Below are positions 32,371 to 39,822 of a stretch of DNA of 44,923 nt, in pieces. Positions within the stretch are counted from its first letter, which is position 1. Each line of letters opens with the position of its first letter. Made by a program: the position numbers and the translations under genes. The DNA is from Thermoplasmata archaeon (GTDB lineage Archaea > Thermoplasmatota > Thermoplasmata > Methanomassiliicoccales > Methanomethylophilaceae). Location: positions 1-44,923 of the forward strand of contig SUSU01000009.1 in assembly GCA_015063225.1 (NCBI GenBank), read 5' to 3'. The notes below the pieces were generated by a model that had not been told where the DNA came from, did not search any database, and saw only the letters and a list, made by a program, of their open reading frames with translations.

Positions 32371-32421
32371 ATACGTAATCTGGCTCTTTTTCCCTGCCGC
32401 ATTTCGTGTAAAGATTACATA

Positions 32422-32449
32422 CGCGCGGGCGCGCGCATAGCATTAATAT
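32422..32449 (+). promoter_or_regulatory. GC element plus TATA box ahead of the class V aminotransferase
   Basis: CGCGCGGGCGCGCGC at 32422-32436 is followed by CATTAATATG at 32440-32450. The predicted transcript start is near 32470, supporting the internal ATG at 32508 over the ATGs at 32448-32453. Confidence 0.6.
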
Positions 32450-32507
32450 GATGTCGGAGTACGGACGCTCGTTACCCTCCCATGAGAGAGGGCCATCAGG
32501 GATTGAA

Positions 32508-33581
32508 ATGAGCAGGAAGCTTTACACGGTCGGGCCCGTCAACGTGCCCGAGGACGTCCTCAAAGCGATGGACCGTCCCATGATCACCCACCGCACCAAG
32601 GAGTACAAGGAGCTCCACGGCCACATCGAGGAGATGCTGCACAAGGCCCTCGACACCGACAACGAGATCTTCATGGTCGCCGGATCCGCCACCGTCCTCC
32701 TGGAGGGTGCCGCCCGCAACGGTATCGCCAAGCACTCCCTCGGACTCACCTCCGGTTCCTTCGGTGAGAGGTCCATCGAGGTCGCCACCTCCAACGGGAA
32801 GCAGGTCGACGTCGTCAAGGTCCCCATGGGAAAGGCCGTCAAGCCCGCCGACATCGAGGGCAAGGTCACCAAGGACATCGAGGCCGTCCACTGGGTGAGC
32901 AACGAGTCCTCCTCGGGCGTCCTCTGCGACTCCATGGCCCTCGCCAACGAGGTCCGCTCCCAGAACCCCGACGCGCTCGTCATGATCGACGCCGTCACCT
33001 CCATGTTCGCCACCGACCTCAAGCTGAGGCAGATGCAGCCCGACTCCGTGGTCTTCGGGACCCAGAAGGACCTCGCCCTTCCCCCGGGAATGGCCTTCGT
33101 CATCGTCTCCCCCGAGTTCATGAAGAAGTCCGCCAAGATGGAGAACAAGGGCTTCTACGCTGATTTCGTCAAGCTCCAGGAGAAGAACAACGAGAACTAC
33201 GCCCTCACCACCCCGCCCGTGTCCCTGATGTTCGGGCTGGAGTACCAGCTCGAGAAGATGCTCAAGGAGGGCATGGCTACCCGTTACCGCCGCCACAAGG
33301 AGATGGCCGAGCTCGTGAAGAACTGGGCCGAGAAGAACCTCGACGGCCTCTACCCCGAGGAGGGCTACCGCTCCGACACCATCGGCGTCATCAAGCGCGG
33401 CGACCTCGACTTCGACGCATTCCACGCCTTCATCAAATCCAAGGGCATGGAGATCTCCAACGGTTACGGCGAAGCCAAGAAATCCACTTTCAGGATCGGC
33501 CACATGGGCGATCTTACAACCGACGACATAAAACAGCTCCTGTCCGTCATGGACGAGGCTCTCGAAGAGGTGAAACAGTGA
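32508..33581 (+). CDS. Class V aminotransferase, probable serine-type
   Basis: A PLP-dependent aminotransferase of the serine-pyruvate/alanine-glyoxylate type. The 357 residues start KLYTVGPVNVPEDVLKAMDR and contain MVAGSATVLLEGAARNGI, WVSNESSSGVLCDS, VMIDAVTSMFA and the PLP lysine in VVFGTQKDLALPPGMAF (near residue 186). The 3' end overlaps serA (GTGA), which makes 3-phosphohydroxypyruvate. In methanogens such a class V enzyme can serve as phosphoserine transaminase in place of SerC, so that is the likely job. A longer start at 32448 exists but would begin before the predicted transcript start. Confidence 0.88.
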   Translation: MSRKLYTVGPVNVPEDVLKAMDRPMITHRTKEYKELHGHIEEMLHKALDTDNEIFMVAGSATVLLEGAARNGIAKHSLGLTSGSFGERSIEVATSNGKQVDVVKVPMGKAVKPADIEGKVTKDIEAVHWVSNESSSGVLCDSMALANEVRSQNPDALVMIDAVTSMFATDLKLRQMQPDSVVFGTQKDLALPPGMAFVIVSPEFMKKSAKMENKGFYADFVKLQEKNNENYALTTPPVSLMFGLEYQLEKMLKEGMATRYRRHKEMAELVKNWAEKNLDGLYPEEGYRSDTIGVIKRGDLDFDAFHAFIKSKGMEISNGYGEAKKSTFRIGHMGDLTTDDIKQLLSVMDEALEEVKQ

Positions 33582-35164
33582 CTAAGATTCTCGTATCAGA
33601 CAAGCTCAGCAAGGAAGGTCTCGAGATCCTCGAGGCTTCCGGATTCCCCGTGGTCATGAAACCCGGCATGTCCGAGGACGAACTCTGCAAGGAGATCGCC
33701 GACTACGACGCCCTCATCATCCGCTCCGGCACCACCGTGACCAAGAAGGTCCTCGACGCCGCCAAGAAGCTCAAGCTCATCGGCCGCGCCGGTGTCGGTG
33801 TCGACAACGTCGACATCCCCTACGCCTCCGAGAAGGGAGTGCTCGTCATGAACACCCCCGACGCCAACACCGTCTCAGCCGCGGAGCACACCGTCGCCAT
33901 GATCATGGCCCTCGCCCGCAACATCCCCTTCGCCCACTCGTCCATGCACGAGGGCAAATGGGACCGCTCCAAGTTCACCGGCGTCGAGCTCAACGGCAAG
34001 ACCCTCGGTGTCATCGGTACCGGCCGCGTCGGCGGCGAGGTCATCAAGCGCCTCAAGGCCTTCAACATGACCGTCATCGGATACGACCCCTACATCCCCC
34101 AGGACGTCGCCGACCGCATGGGCATCCGCCTCACCACCCTCGACGAGGTCCTCACCGCCTCCGATTTCATCTCCATCCACACCCCCCTCCTGCCCAGCAC
34201 CCGCGGCATGATCGGCCTGGAACAGTTCAAGATGATGAAGCCCACCGCCCGCCTGGCCAACGTCGCCCGCGGCGGTATCGTCGACGAGGAGGCCCTCTAC
34301 ACCGCCCTCAAGGAAAAGATAATCGCCGGCGCCGCCTTCGACGTATGGTGCTCCGAACCCCTCAACGACGCCGAGAAGAAGCTCCTCGAGCTCGACAACC
34401 TCGTCACCACCCCCCACCTGGGAGCCTCCACCACCGAGGCCCAGGAGCGTGTGGCCGTCGACATCGCTCACTCCGCGGTCAAGTACCTGAGGGACGGCAT
34501 CATCACCAACGCCATCAACGCCCCCCGCGGGAAGCTCTCCCCCGAGACCGCTCCCTACGTGCCCCTGGCCGAGGGCCTCGGCGCCTTCCTCTACCACGCC
34601 AACGGCGACCGTCCGGCCGAGGAGATGGAGGTCATCTACCACGGCGGCCTTGCCTCCATGGACGTCAAGCTCCTGACCGTCTCCGCCGTCAAGGGATTCA
34701 TCAAAGGCATCATCGGAAAGGAAGGTGCCAACCTCGTCAACGCCATGCCCGTCGCCAAGGCCCGCGGCATGGAGGTCAAAGAATCCAAGACTGAGGAGTG
34801 CGACGAGTACTCCAACCTCATCGAGATCAAGATCCGCTCCGGGGACAAGATCTCCTGCGTCCGCGGTACCGTGTTCGGGGAGGCTCCCAGGCTCGTCGGC
34901 TACGACGGCTATGCCTTCAACATCTCCCTTTCCGGACACCTCGTGTTCCTGAAGTATCCCGACACCACCGGCGTCATCGGCAAGCTCGGTACCGCCTTCG
35001 GCAACGAGGGCGTCAGCATCATGACCATGGCCGTCTCCGTCAAGGAGGGCAACAACCAGGCCATGATGGTGCTGGAGGCCGACAAGCCCATCACCCCCGC
35101 CCTTATCGACATCGCCGCCAAGGCCTGCAACGGTAAGGCCAAGTACGTCAACCTGTGCGAGTGA
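33578..35164 (+). CDS. serA: D-3-phosphoglycerate dehydrogenase
   Basis: First enzyme of serine synthesis: oxidises 3-phosphoglycerate with NAD. The 528 residues have substrate and NAD domains in one fold with LGVIGTGRVGGEVIKRL (about residues 145-161, Rossmann GxGxxG), GRAGVGVDNVDIP, the catalytic Arg/Glu region around ARGGIVDEEALY, and the His in TPHLGASTTEAQ. A substrate-like domain and an ACT domain (from about 450, LKYPDTTGVIGKLGTAFGNE) follow, which fits the full-length type that is feedback-sensitive to serine. GTG 33578 overlaps the previous stop. Confidence 0.96.
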   Translation: MTKILVSDKLSKEGLEILEASGFPVVMKPGMSEDELCKEIADYDALIIRSGTTVTKKVLDAAKKLKLIGRAGVGVDNVDIPYASEKGVLVMNTPDANTVSAAEHTVAMIMALARNIPFAHSSMHEGKWDRSKFTGVELNGKTLGVIGTGRVGGEVIKRLKAFNMTVIGYDPYIPQDVADRMGIRLTTLDEVLTASDFISIHTPLLPSTRGMIGLEQFKMMKPTARLANVARGGIVDEEALYTALKEKIIAGAAFDVWCSEPLNDAEKKLLELDNLVTTPHLGASTTEAQERVAVDIAHSAVKYLRDGIITNAINAPRGKLSPETAPYVPLAEGLGAFLYHANGDRPAEEMEVIYHGGLASMDVKLLTVSAVKGFIKGIIGKEGANLVNAMPVAKARGMEVKESKTEECDEYSNLIEIKIRSGDKISCVRGTVFGEAPRLVGYDGYAFNISLSGHLVFLKYPDTTGVIGKLGTAFGNEGVSIMTMAVSVKEGNNQAMMVLEADKPITPALIDIAAKACNGKAKYVNLCE

Positions 35165-35173
35165 GGGAATCCC

Positions 35174-35560
35174 ATGATCACCGTAGACGACCTCGCCACC
35201 GCCATCGAGGCAGGCATCCGCGGAGAGGACCGCAGGCTGGAGTACGACGAGGCATTCGACCTCGCCCAGCACGTCCTCAACTTCTTCGGGTATTCCAATC
35301 GCATCATCGACAACGTGCTGGAGCCCGAGGACCGCGATACCTTCTACATGCTGGAGGACGCGGGCATCCTTACCACCGAGCGCGAGGAGATAACCCTCTA
35401 CGACGGCCGCGAGTGGAGGATCCACTACTGGCTCTTCCGCCGCGACAAGATCGGCGGCATCATCGAGGAGTCCGAGGCCACCTCCGATTCCGACAGCAAC
35501 GAGTACGCCGACATCTACAGCGGCGAAGACATCGACTGGGGAGCCCGCAAGCGGGAATGA
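35174..35560 (+). CDS. DUF6015-like small acidic protein
   Basis: A 128-residue acidic protein. The helical EYDEAFDLAQHVLNFFGYSN and the strand-forming FYMLEDAGILTTEREEITLY, then EWRIHYWLFRRDKI, look like a small winged-helix-type fold with a disordered acidic tail. It resembles Thermoplasmata DUF6015 proteins as I remember them; this is not checked. It lies between serA (9 bp) and the XPD-like helicase (7 bp), so it is in the same transcript. Function unknown. Confidence 0.7.
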   Translation: MITVDDLATAIEAGIRGEDRRLEYDEAFDLAQHVLNFFGYSNRIIDNVLEPEDRDTFYMLEDAGILTTEREEITLYDGREWRIHYWLFRRDKIGGIIEESEATSDSDSNEYADIYSGEDIDWGARKRE

Positions 35561-35567
35561 TTCCGGC

Positions 35568-37451
35568 ATGAACGGCTATTTCCCCTACCCGTACCGCCCC
35601 TGCCAGGAGGCCATGGTCGCCTTCATCAGGAACGCGGCGATACTGGGCAGGAACGCCGTGCTGGAATCCGGCACCGGTACCGGCAAGACCGCGGTCTCGC
35701 TGGCCGGGGCCCTCTCTGCGGCCGCGGGTACCGGCAGGAAGGTAGTCTACCTCACCCGTACCAAGTCGCAGCACAGGCAGGTCGCCATCGAGTGCAGGGC
35801 CATCTCCGCGAACATCCCTGTGGTGTCCGCCGCCGTCCAGGGGAGGGGCACGTCCACCTGCCCTCTGATGCGCGAGGATAGGGACCTCCAGGACGGCAGT
35901 CCCGAGGAGCTCTCCAAGCTCTGCAGCGAGCTCAAGAAGGGTGACGGTTCCGCCGGCGGATGCCCCTACTACCAGGCGATCACCGCCGAGTCGGTCGAAT
36001 CCTGCATATCGTTCATCAGGAGCTCCGGTCCTGATCCGGAGGAGTTCCGCGATTACTGTCAGGCGCTCGGGGTATGTCCCTACGAGGCCGTCAAGAAGGT
36101 CCTTCCCTATGCCGACGTGGTGAGCGCGTCCTACGCGTTCATGTTCGACCCCCGCATCCGCAGCCGTTTCCTGGGCTGGATGGGGGTCAGCGAGAAGGAC
36201 ATAATCATCATAGTCGACGAGGCGCACAACCTCCCGTCCTATCTCAGAGAGTCGGAGACGGCCAAGTTCACCCGCCACGCCCTGGATCTGGCTCTCTCGG
36301 AGGCCAGGCGCTCCGGCGATCCCGACGTGGGCCACGGTCTGCACGCATCGGACGTCATCAACGCCGTGAGCGACATACTGGAGGAGGCCCAGAAGGAGTA
36401 CCTCAGGAGGGAGAACGACCTCATCCCTCCGGGATACATGGAGGAGACCCTGATGACCGTCCTCGGGATGAACTCCCTCGGTCTGAAGGAGGTCCTCGCA
36501 GGACTGTACGACGCGGGTTCCCGCATCGCCGAGGAGCGGAAATCCCGGAGGAAACTGCCCCGTTCCCACCTCTACACCCTGGCGAGGTTTCTGCTCTACT
36601 GGATGGAATGCACCGACGGGAGCCATGTGTTCCTGGTGTCCGGAGGGGACAACCCCGCCCTCGAGGCATACTGCCTGGATCCCTCGGACGCGGCCACCCC
36701 GCTGCGCATCTGCCGTTCGTCCATCAGCATGTCCGGTACCCTCGCCCCGCTCCAGGACTACTGCAAGGACATGGGGCTCTGGGAGGCGGACACCGAGGAG
36801 TTCCCGTCGCCGTTCAACCCGGACAACCGCCGCACCCTCTACGTCGCGGACGTGTCCACGAAGTATGCCGAACTCAACTCGGATGACGGCACATACGAAC
36901 GTCTGAGGAGGTACATCATCGACATCGTCAACAGCGTGAAGGTGAGCACGGCCGTGTTCTTCCCCTCCTACGCGGTCATGCAGAGGTTCCTCGAGGACGG
37001 TCTCGCGGAGGCCCTCGGGAGGACCGTCTTCGTGGAGGAGCCAGGCATCGGGAACACCGAACTGATGGACCGTGTCATGGCGTTCCGCTGCACCGCGGGT
37101 TCCGTATTGATCTGCGTATGCGGGGGCCGTATCAGCGAGGGTCTCGACTTCCCCGGGAAGGAGATGGAACTCGCCGTCCTCGTGGGCATACCGTTCGGAC
37201 GTCCGTCCGCCCGTCAGGATGCGCTCATCAGCTACTGTCAGGCCCGTTTCGCCGATGGCTGGGGGATGGCGGTCCGCGCGCCGGCCGTCCGCAAGATGAG
37301 GCAGTCCATCGGCCGTCTCATCCGTTCGGAGAACGACAGGGGCATCGCCGTAATCCTCGACCGCCGCGCCTGCACCTTGGACGGTCTCGAGGCCGAGCTC
37401 ACCACCGACCCCGTGTCGGAGGTCAAAGCGTTCTTCGGCGTGCAGGAATGA
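35568..37451 (+). CDS. XPD/Rad3-like DNA helicase with Fe-S cluster
   Basis: A superfamily 2 5'-3' DNA helicase for repair. The 627 residues begin FPYPYRPCQEAM and include Walker A ESGTGTGKT (33-41). A cluster of cysteines follows (Cys98, Cys119, Cys132, Cys164, Cys170), four of which probably hold the 4Fe-4S cluster of XPD. DEAH (217-220) is the Walker B. The helicase C half has SGTLAPL, VCGGRISEGLDFPG, LVGIPFG and the motif VI QSIGRLIRSENDRG. No signal or membrane segment. A neighbour of the DUF6015-like gene; repair role inferred from family. Confidence 0.92.
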   Translation: MNGYFPYPYRPCQEAMVAFIRNAAILGRNAVLESGTGTGKTAVSLAGALSAAAGTGRKVVYLTRTKSQHRQVAIECRAISANIPVVSAAVQGRGTSTCPLMREDRDLQDGSPEELSKLCSELKKGDGSAGGCPYYQAITAESVESCISFIRSSGPDPEEFRDYCQALGVCPYEAVKKVLPYADVVSASYAFMFDPRIRSRFLGWMGVSEKDIIIIVDEAHNLPSYLRESETAKFTRHALDLALSEARRSGDPDVGHGLHASDVINAVSDILEEAQKEYLRRENDLIPPGYMEETLMTVLGMNSLGLKEVLAGLYDAGSRIAEERKSRRKLPRSHLYTLARFLLYWMECTDGSHVFLVSGGDNPALEAYCLDPSDAATPLRICRSSISMSGTLAPLQDYCKDMGLWEADTEEFPSPFNPDNRRTLYVADVSTKYAELNSDDGTYERLRRYIIDIVNSVKVSTAVFFPSYAVMQRFLEDGLAEALGRTVFVEEPGIGNTELMDRVMAFRCTAGSVLICVCGGRISEGLDFPGKEMELAVLVGIPFGRPSARQDALISYCQARFADGWGMAVRAPAVRKMRQSIGRLIRSENDRGIAVILDRRACTLDGLEAELTTDPVSEVKAFFGVQE

Positions 37452-37498
37452 ACGTTTTCTGGCGAGAACGTTTATAATGAATGATTATCGGGGTATCT

Positions 37499-37777
37499 AT
37501 GGAAATAACCGTCTCCGAAGAAGTGAGGCAGCACATCCTCGCATCGAAGCACGATTTCCGCGTCTGCACCGCCTGCATGGGCCCCGCCCTCGTATCCACC
37601 GAGGTCAAGCCCTCCAAGGAATCCGACATCAAGATCCCCGTGGGCGATTACACCCTTTTCATCTCCCGCGTACAGGCCCCCTACATCAGGGAGGTCACCA
37701 TGGACATGCTCTACGACGAGGACGAAATCGATTCCTGTCCCGCCTTCTACGGCTACCACAGCGGCGGAAGATACTGA
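37499..37777 (+). CDS. Small Cys-containing protein, HesB/IscA-like fold (tentative)
   Basis: A 92-residue protein. It begins MEITVSEEVRQHI, then VCTACMGPALVSTEVKPS (Cys23, Cys26) and IKIPVGDYTLFISRVQAPYI, and ends with Cys80 in DSCPAFYG. The beta-rich arrangement and Cys positions recall IscA/HesB or CC-motif families that bind Fe-S or metals; this is a weak match. The ATG at 37499 lies about 25 bp after the TATA-like CGTTTATAATGA, which suggests a leaderless message; an earlier ATG at 37481 overlaps the promoter. It is convergent with the ThiI-type gene. Confidence 0.6.
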   Translation: MEITVSEEVRQHILASKHDFRVCTACMGPALVSTEVKPSKESDIKIPVGDYTLFISRVQAPYIREVTMDMLYDEDEIDSCPAFYGYHSGGRY

Positions 37778-37779
37778 GC

Positions 37780-38406
37780 TCAGCAGAGCCTTACCGCTTC
37801 CGCGGCGGCCTTGACCGCGATATCTTCGATCCCGCACTTCTCGCTGAAAGCCAGCGTCTTCTCGGGTTTCGCCATCGTGATGACCTTCTGGGGAAGCGCG
37901 GTGCAGCCAACCGCGGGGAGGATGGAGATCTCGTAGGTCCCTATCTCCTTCGCGATGTTCTCGATCTCCAGCTTGTCCATTCCGATGAGAGGCCTGAGGA
38001 TCGTGAACCCGATGTCCACGAACTCCGCGGCGATGTTCGATAATGTCTGCGACGCCACCTGTCCAAGGGAATCCCCCATGACTATGGCGTCCGCGCCGAT
38101 GCGTTTGCAGAACTCGCGGGCGGTGGCCTGCATGGCGTGCTTGCAGAGGACGCACTGGTAGGCGTGGTCCGCGTTGTGCATGATGGTGTCCTGTGTGGGT
38201 CCGTGGGCGGCGGAATAGAGGGGAATCTCCTTTCCAGCGGCTTTGCTGATCTGAGCGGCGAGCTGTTTCACCCTCTCGATGGACATGTCGTCCGCGAAGG
38301 GACGGTTGTCCATGTGGAGCAGGACCACGTCCGCCCCGGCACGCGCCATGAGGTATGCGGCGACGGGGGAGTCGATGCCCCCGGAGATGAGTGCGACGGC
38401 CTTCAT
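37780..38406 (-). CDS. Stand-alone ThiI-type PP-loop protein
   Basis: The 208-residue protein begins KAVALISGGIDSPVAAYLMA, the PP-loop of ThiI tRNA 4-thiouridine synthetases, which adenylates a uracil before sulfur is added. It lacks the N-terminal THUMP RNA-binding domain and the C-terminal rhodanese domain. Three cysteines, Cys85 and Cys88 (QCVLCKHA) and Cys168 (AVGCTAL), are placed like the cysteines that hold an Fe-S cluster in methanogen ThiI. So it may use sulfide directly. ATG 38406 overlaps the end of a 58-residue coiled-coil gene. It may thiolate tRNA together with another RNA-binding protein, a point inferred from the missing domain. Confidence 0.8.
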   Translation of the reverse strand: MKAVALISGGIDSPVAAYLMARAGADVVLLHMDNRPFADDMSIERVKQLAAQISKAAGKEIPLYSAAHGPTQDTIMHNADHAYQCVLCKHAMQATAREFCKRIGADAIVMGDSLGQVASQTLSNIAAEFVDIGFTILRPLIGMDKLEIENIAKEIGTYEISILPAVGCTALPQKVITMAKPEKTLAFSEKCGIEDIAVKAAAEAVRLC

Positions 38407-38579
38407 GTGTTGATCCTGCCGTATTCGGCCCCGCCCAGGAATCCGGGGGAGCCTTCGTACTCCTCGCCCTCGTTGAGCATGGCGTAGAGGCCCTTGATGA
38501 ACTCGCGGAGGTCCTCGACCTCCCTCTTCAGTTCCTGGACCTCGAGGCGGAGCTCGGAGAGTTCCCTGCTGTCAGTCAT
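38403..38579 (-). CDS. 58-residue coiled-coil mini-protein
   Basis: The frame (ATG 38579, TGA 38405-38403) gives 58 residues. Residues 6-36 form a heptad pattern (ELSELRLEVQELKREVEDLR) typical of a coiled coil, and the end is a Gly/Glu-rich tail. The ATG lies 8 bp inside the end of the csl4 gene, and the TGA overlaps the ATG of the ThiI-like gene, so it is coupled on both sides. This tight fit and clean heptads support a real gene. No family is recognised; a small structural partner of a neighbour is possible. Confidence 0.65.
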   Translation of the reverse strand: MTDSRELSELRLEVQELKREVEDLREFIKGLYAMLNEGEEYEGSPGFLGGAEYGRINT

Positions 38580-39138
38580 CGAAGACCACGTCCCCGTAGT
38601 CGTCGGCGAGTTTGCGGGGGGCCGATTTGCGGCACTTGGGGCAGGTGAGGTTGTTCTTCCCCTTGACGACGAGCTCGGTCTTGCAGGTGCCGCAGAGGGA
38701 CCTGACGACCCCGCAGTGGGGGTCCTTGGTGGTGAGCTGGAGGGAGGGCTTGATGCCGATGACACGGGCCCTGATGAGGTCCCCCTTCCTGAACTCCTGG
38801 GACACGTCGTTGGTGTAGTCGGGGGAGATCTTGGAGACGTGGATGGTGGCGACGGTGCTGCTGGAGATGCAGCGGTCGGTGCCGGACCTGGCGATCGCGG
38901 TGGCGGTGGCCATGGTCTTGCGGGTGTCGTCGATGGTGGCGTAGACGATGTCGTCGATATTCAGGGAGTTGACGGGGTTGGGGGTCATGACCTTGGCGGT
39001 GCAGGCGTCCTCATCGAGGACGAGCTCGCCGAAGGTCGAAGCGTAGATCTTACCGTTGGAGACGTAGGTACCTTCCGAAGCCTCGTATTCCTCTTCCTCG
39101 GCCAGTTCTTCGCCGGGGAACACAGTTTTTGCTGACAT
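38572..39138 (-). CDS. csl4: Exosome complex RNA-binding protein Csl4
   Basis: Cap protein of the archaeal RNA exosome. It has 188 residues: N-terminal beta domain (VFPGEELAEEEEYEASEGTY then ASTFGELVL), a central S1 domain (DDIVYATIDDTRKTMATATA and IHVSKISPDYTNDVSQEFRK), and a C-terminal zinc ribbon (CGTCKTELVVKG, then TCPKCRK). It recruits DnaG and RNA to the catalytic ring. ATG 39138 is preceded by CAGGAGAT; an earlier ATG at 39156 lies too close to the methyltransferase end and is not preferred. Downstream genes overlap it. Confidence 0.92.
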   Translation of the reverse strand: MSAKTVFPGEELAEEEEYEASEGTYVSNGKIYASTFGELVLDEDACTAKVMTPNPVNSLNIDDIVYATIDDTRKTMATATAIARSGTDRCISSSTVATIHVSKISPDYTNDVSQEFRKGDLIRARVIGIKPSLQLTTKDPHCGVVRSLCGTCKTELVVKGKNNLTCPKCRKSAPRKLADDYGDVVFDD

Positions 39139-39152
39139 TGAAATCTCCTGAT

Positions 39153-39746
39153 TCAAGAAATGACGACCGCCGCAATCTCGACGGTCTGCTTCTCTTTCCT
39201 ATGGAACGAGAAAGTATGCGGGATTGCGTACTTATAAATTTTACACCGGCGCACCTGTTTCCCCCGGGATTCGGCTAGCTTCCTGACGAAATCTATGCTG
39301 TTCGCCATGTGGATGCTGTACACTACGTCGGCGGATTCCATGGCCTTCTCTAGGAACGGCCGGTCGGCGTGACGGTTCTGCGAACCGAACGGCGGGTTCA
39401 TGAGCACGGTGTCCGCACCCTCCTCCACGTCGGACACGTCGGAGAGGCGGAAATCTATCTCGAGCCCCATGGACTCCGCGGTGCGGCGTGCCAGGGACAG
39501 GGCGGATTCGGATACGTCGTACCCGATGACGGAGGAAGCGCCCATGAGGGCGGCGGCGACGGAGAACATCCCCGTTCCGCATCCGAGGTCCATCACCTTC
39601 ATGCCTCCGATGTCGCCGGCCATGTAGGCGTCGTAGACGATCTCGGCGGCGATGGATGCCGGGGTGGGGTACTGCTCGAGCGCCGGATCGGGGTCGCTGA
39701 AAGGCGGCACCTCCGACAGTTTCAGCTCGAGCTCCTTCCTCTTCAT
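39153..39746 (-). CDS. METTL5-like N6-adenine RNA methyltransferase
   Basis: A 197-residue SAM methyltransferase. MKVMDLGCGTGMFSVAAALM (DLGCGTG at 53-59) is the SAM site and NPPFG (117-121) is the catalytic motif of N6-adenine methyltransferases. LEQYPTPASIAAEIVYDAY near residue 23 is typical of METTL5, which modifies small-subunit rRNA in eukaryotes; an rRNA target is thus likely here. ATG 39746 lies about 25 bp after a TATA-like ATAATATATTATG (about 39775-39763, minus), suggesting a leaderless message. It precedes csl4 by 14 bp and may share its operon. Confidence 0.9.
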   Translation of the reverse strand: MKRKELELKLSEVPPFSDPDPALEQYPTPASIAAEIVYDAYMAGDIGGMKVMDLGCGTGMFSVAAALMGASSVIGYDVSESALSLARRTAESMGLEIDFRLSDVSDVEEGADTVLMNPPFGSQNRHADRPFLEKAMESADVVYSIHMANSIDFVRKLAESRGKQVRRCKIYKYAIPHTFSFHRKEKQTVEIAAVVIS

Positions 39747-39822
39747 GCGCCTCTCTACATATTCATAATATATTATGGAAAGGCCCGAGGATGAAGTATA
39801 AATTAAGGGGTTTGATAAGGGA

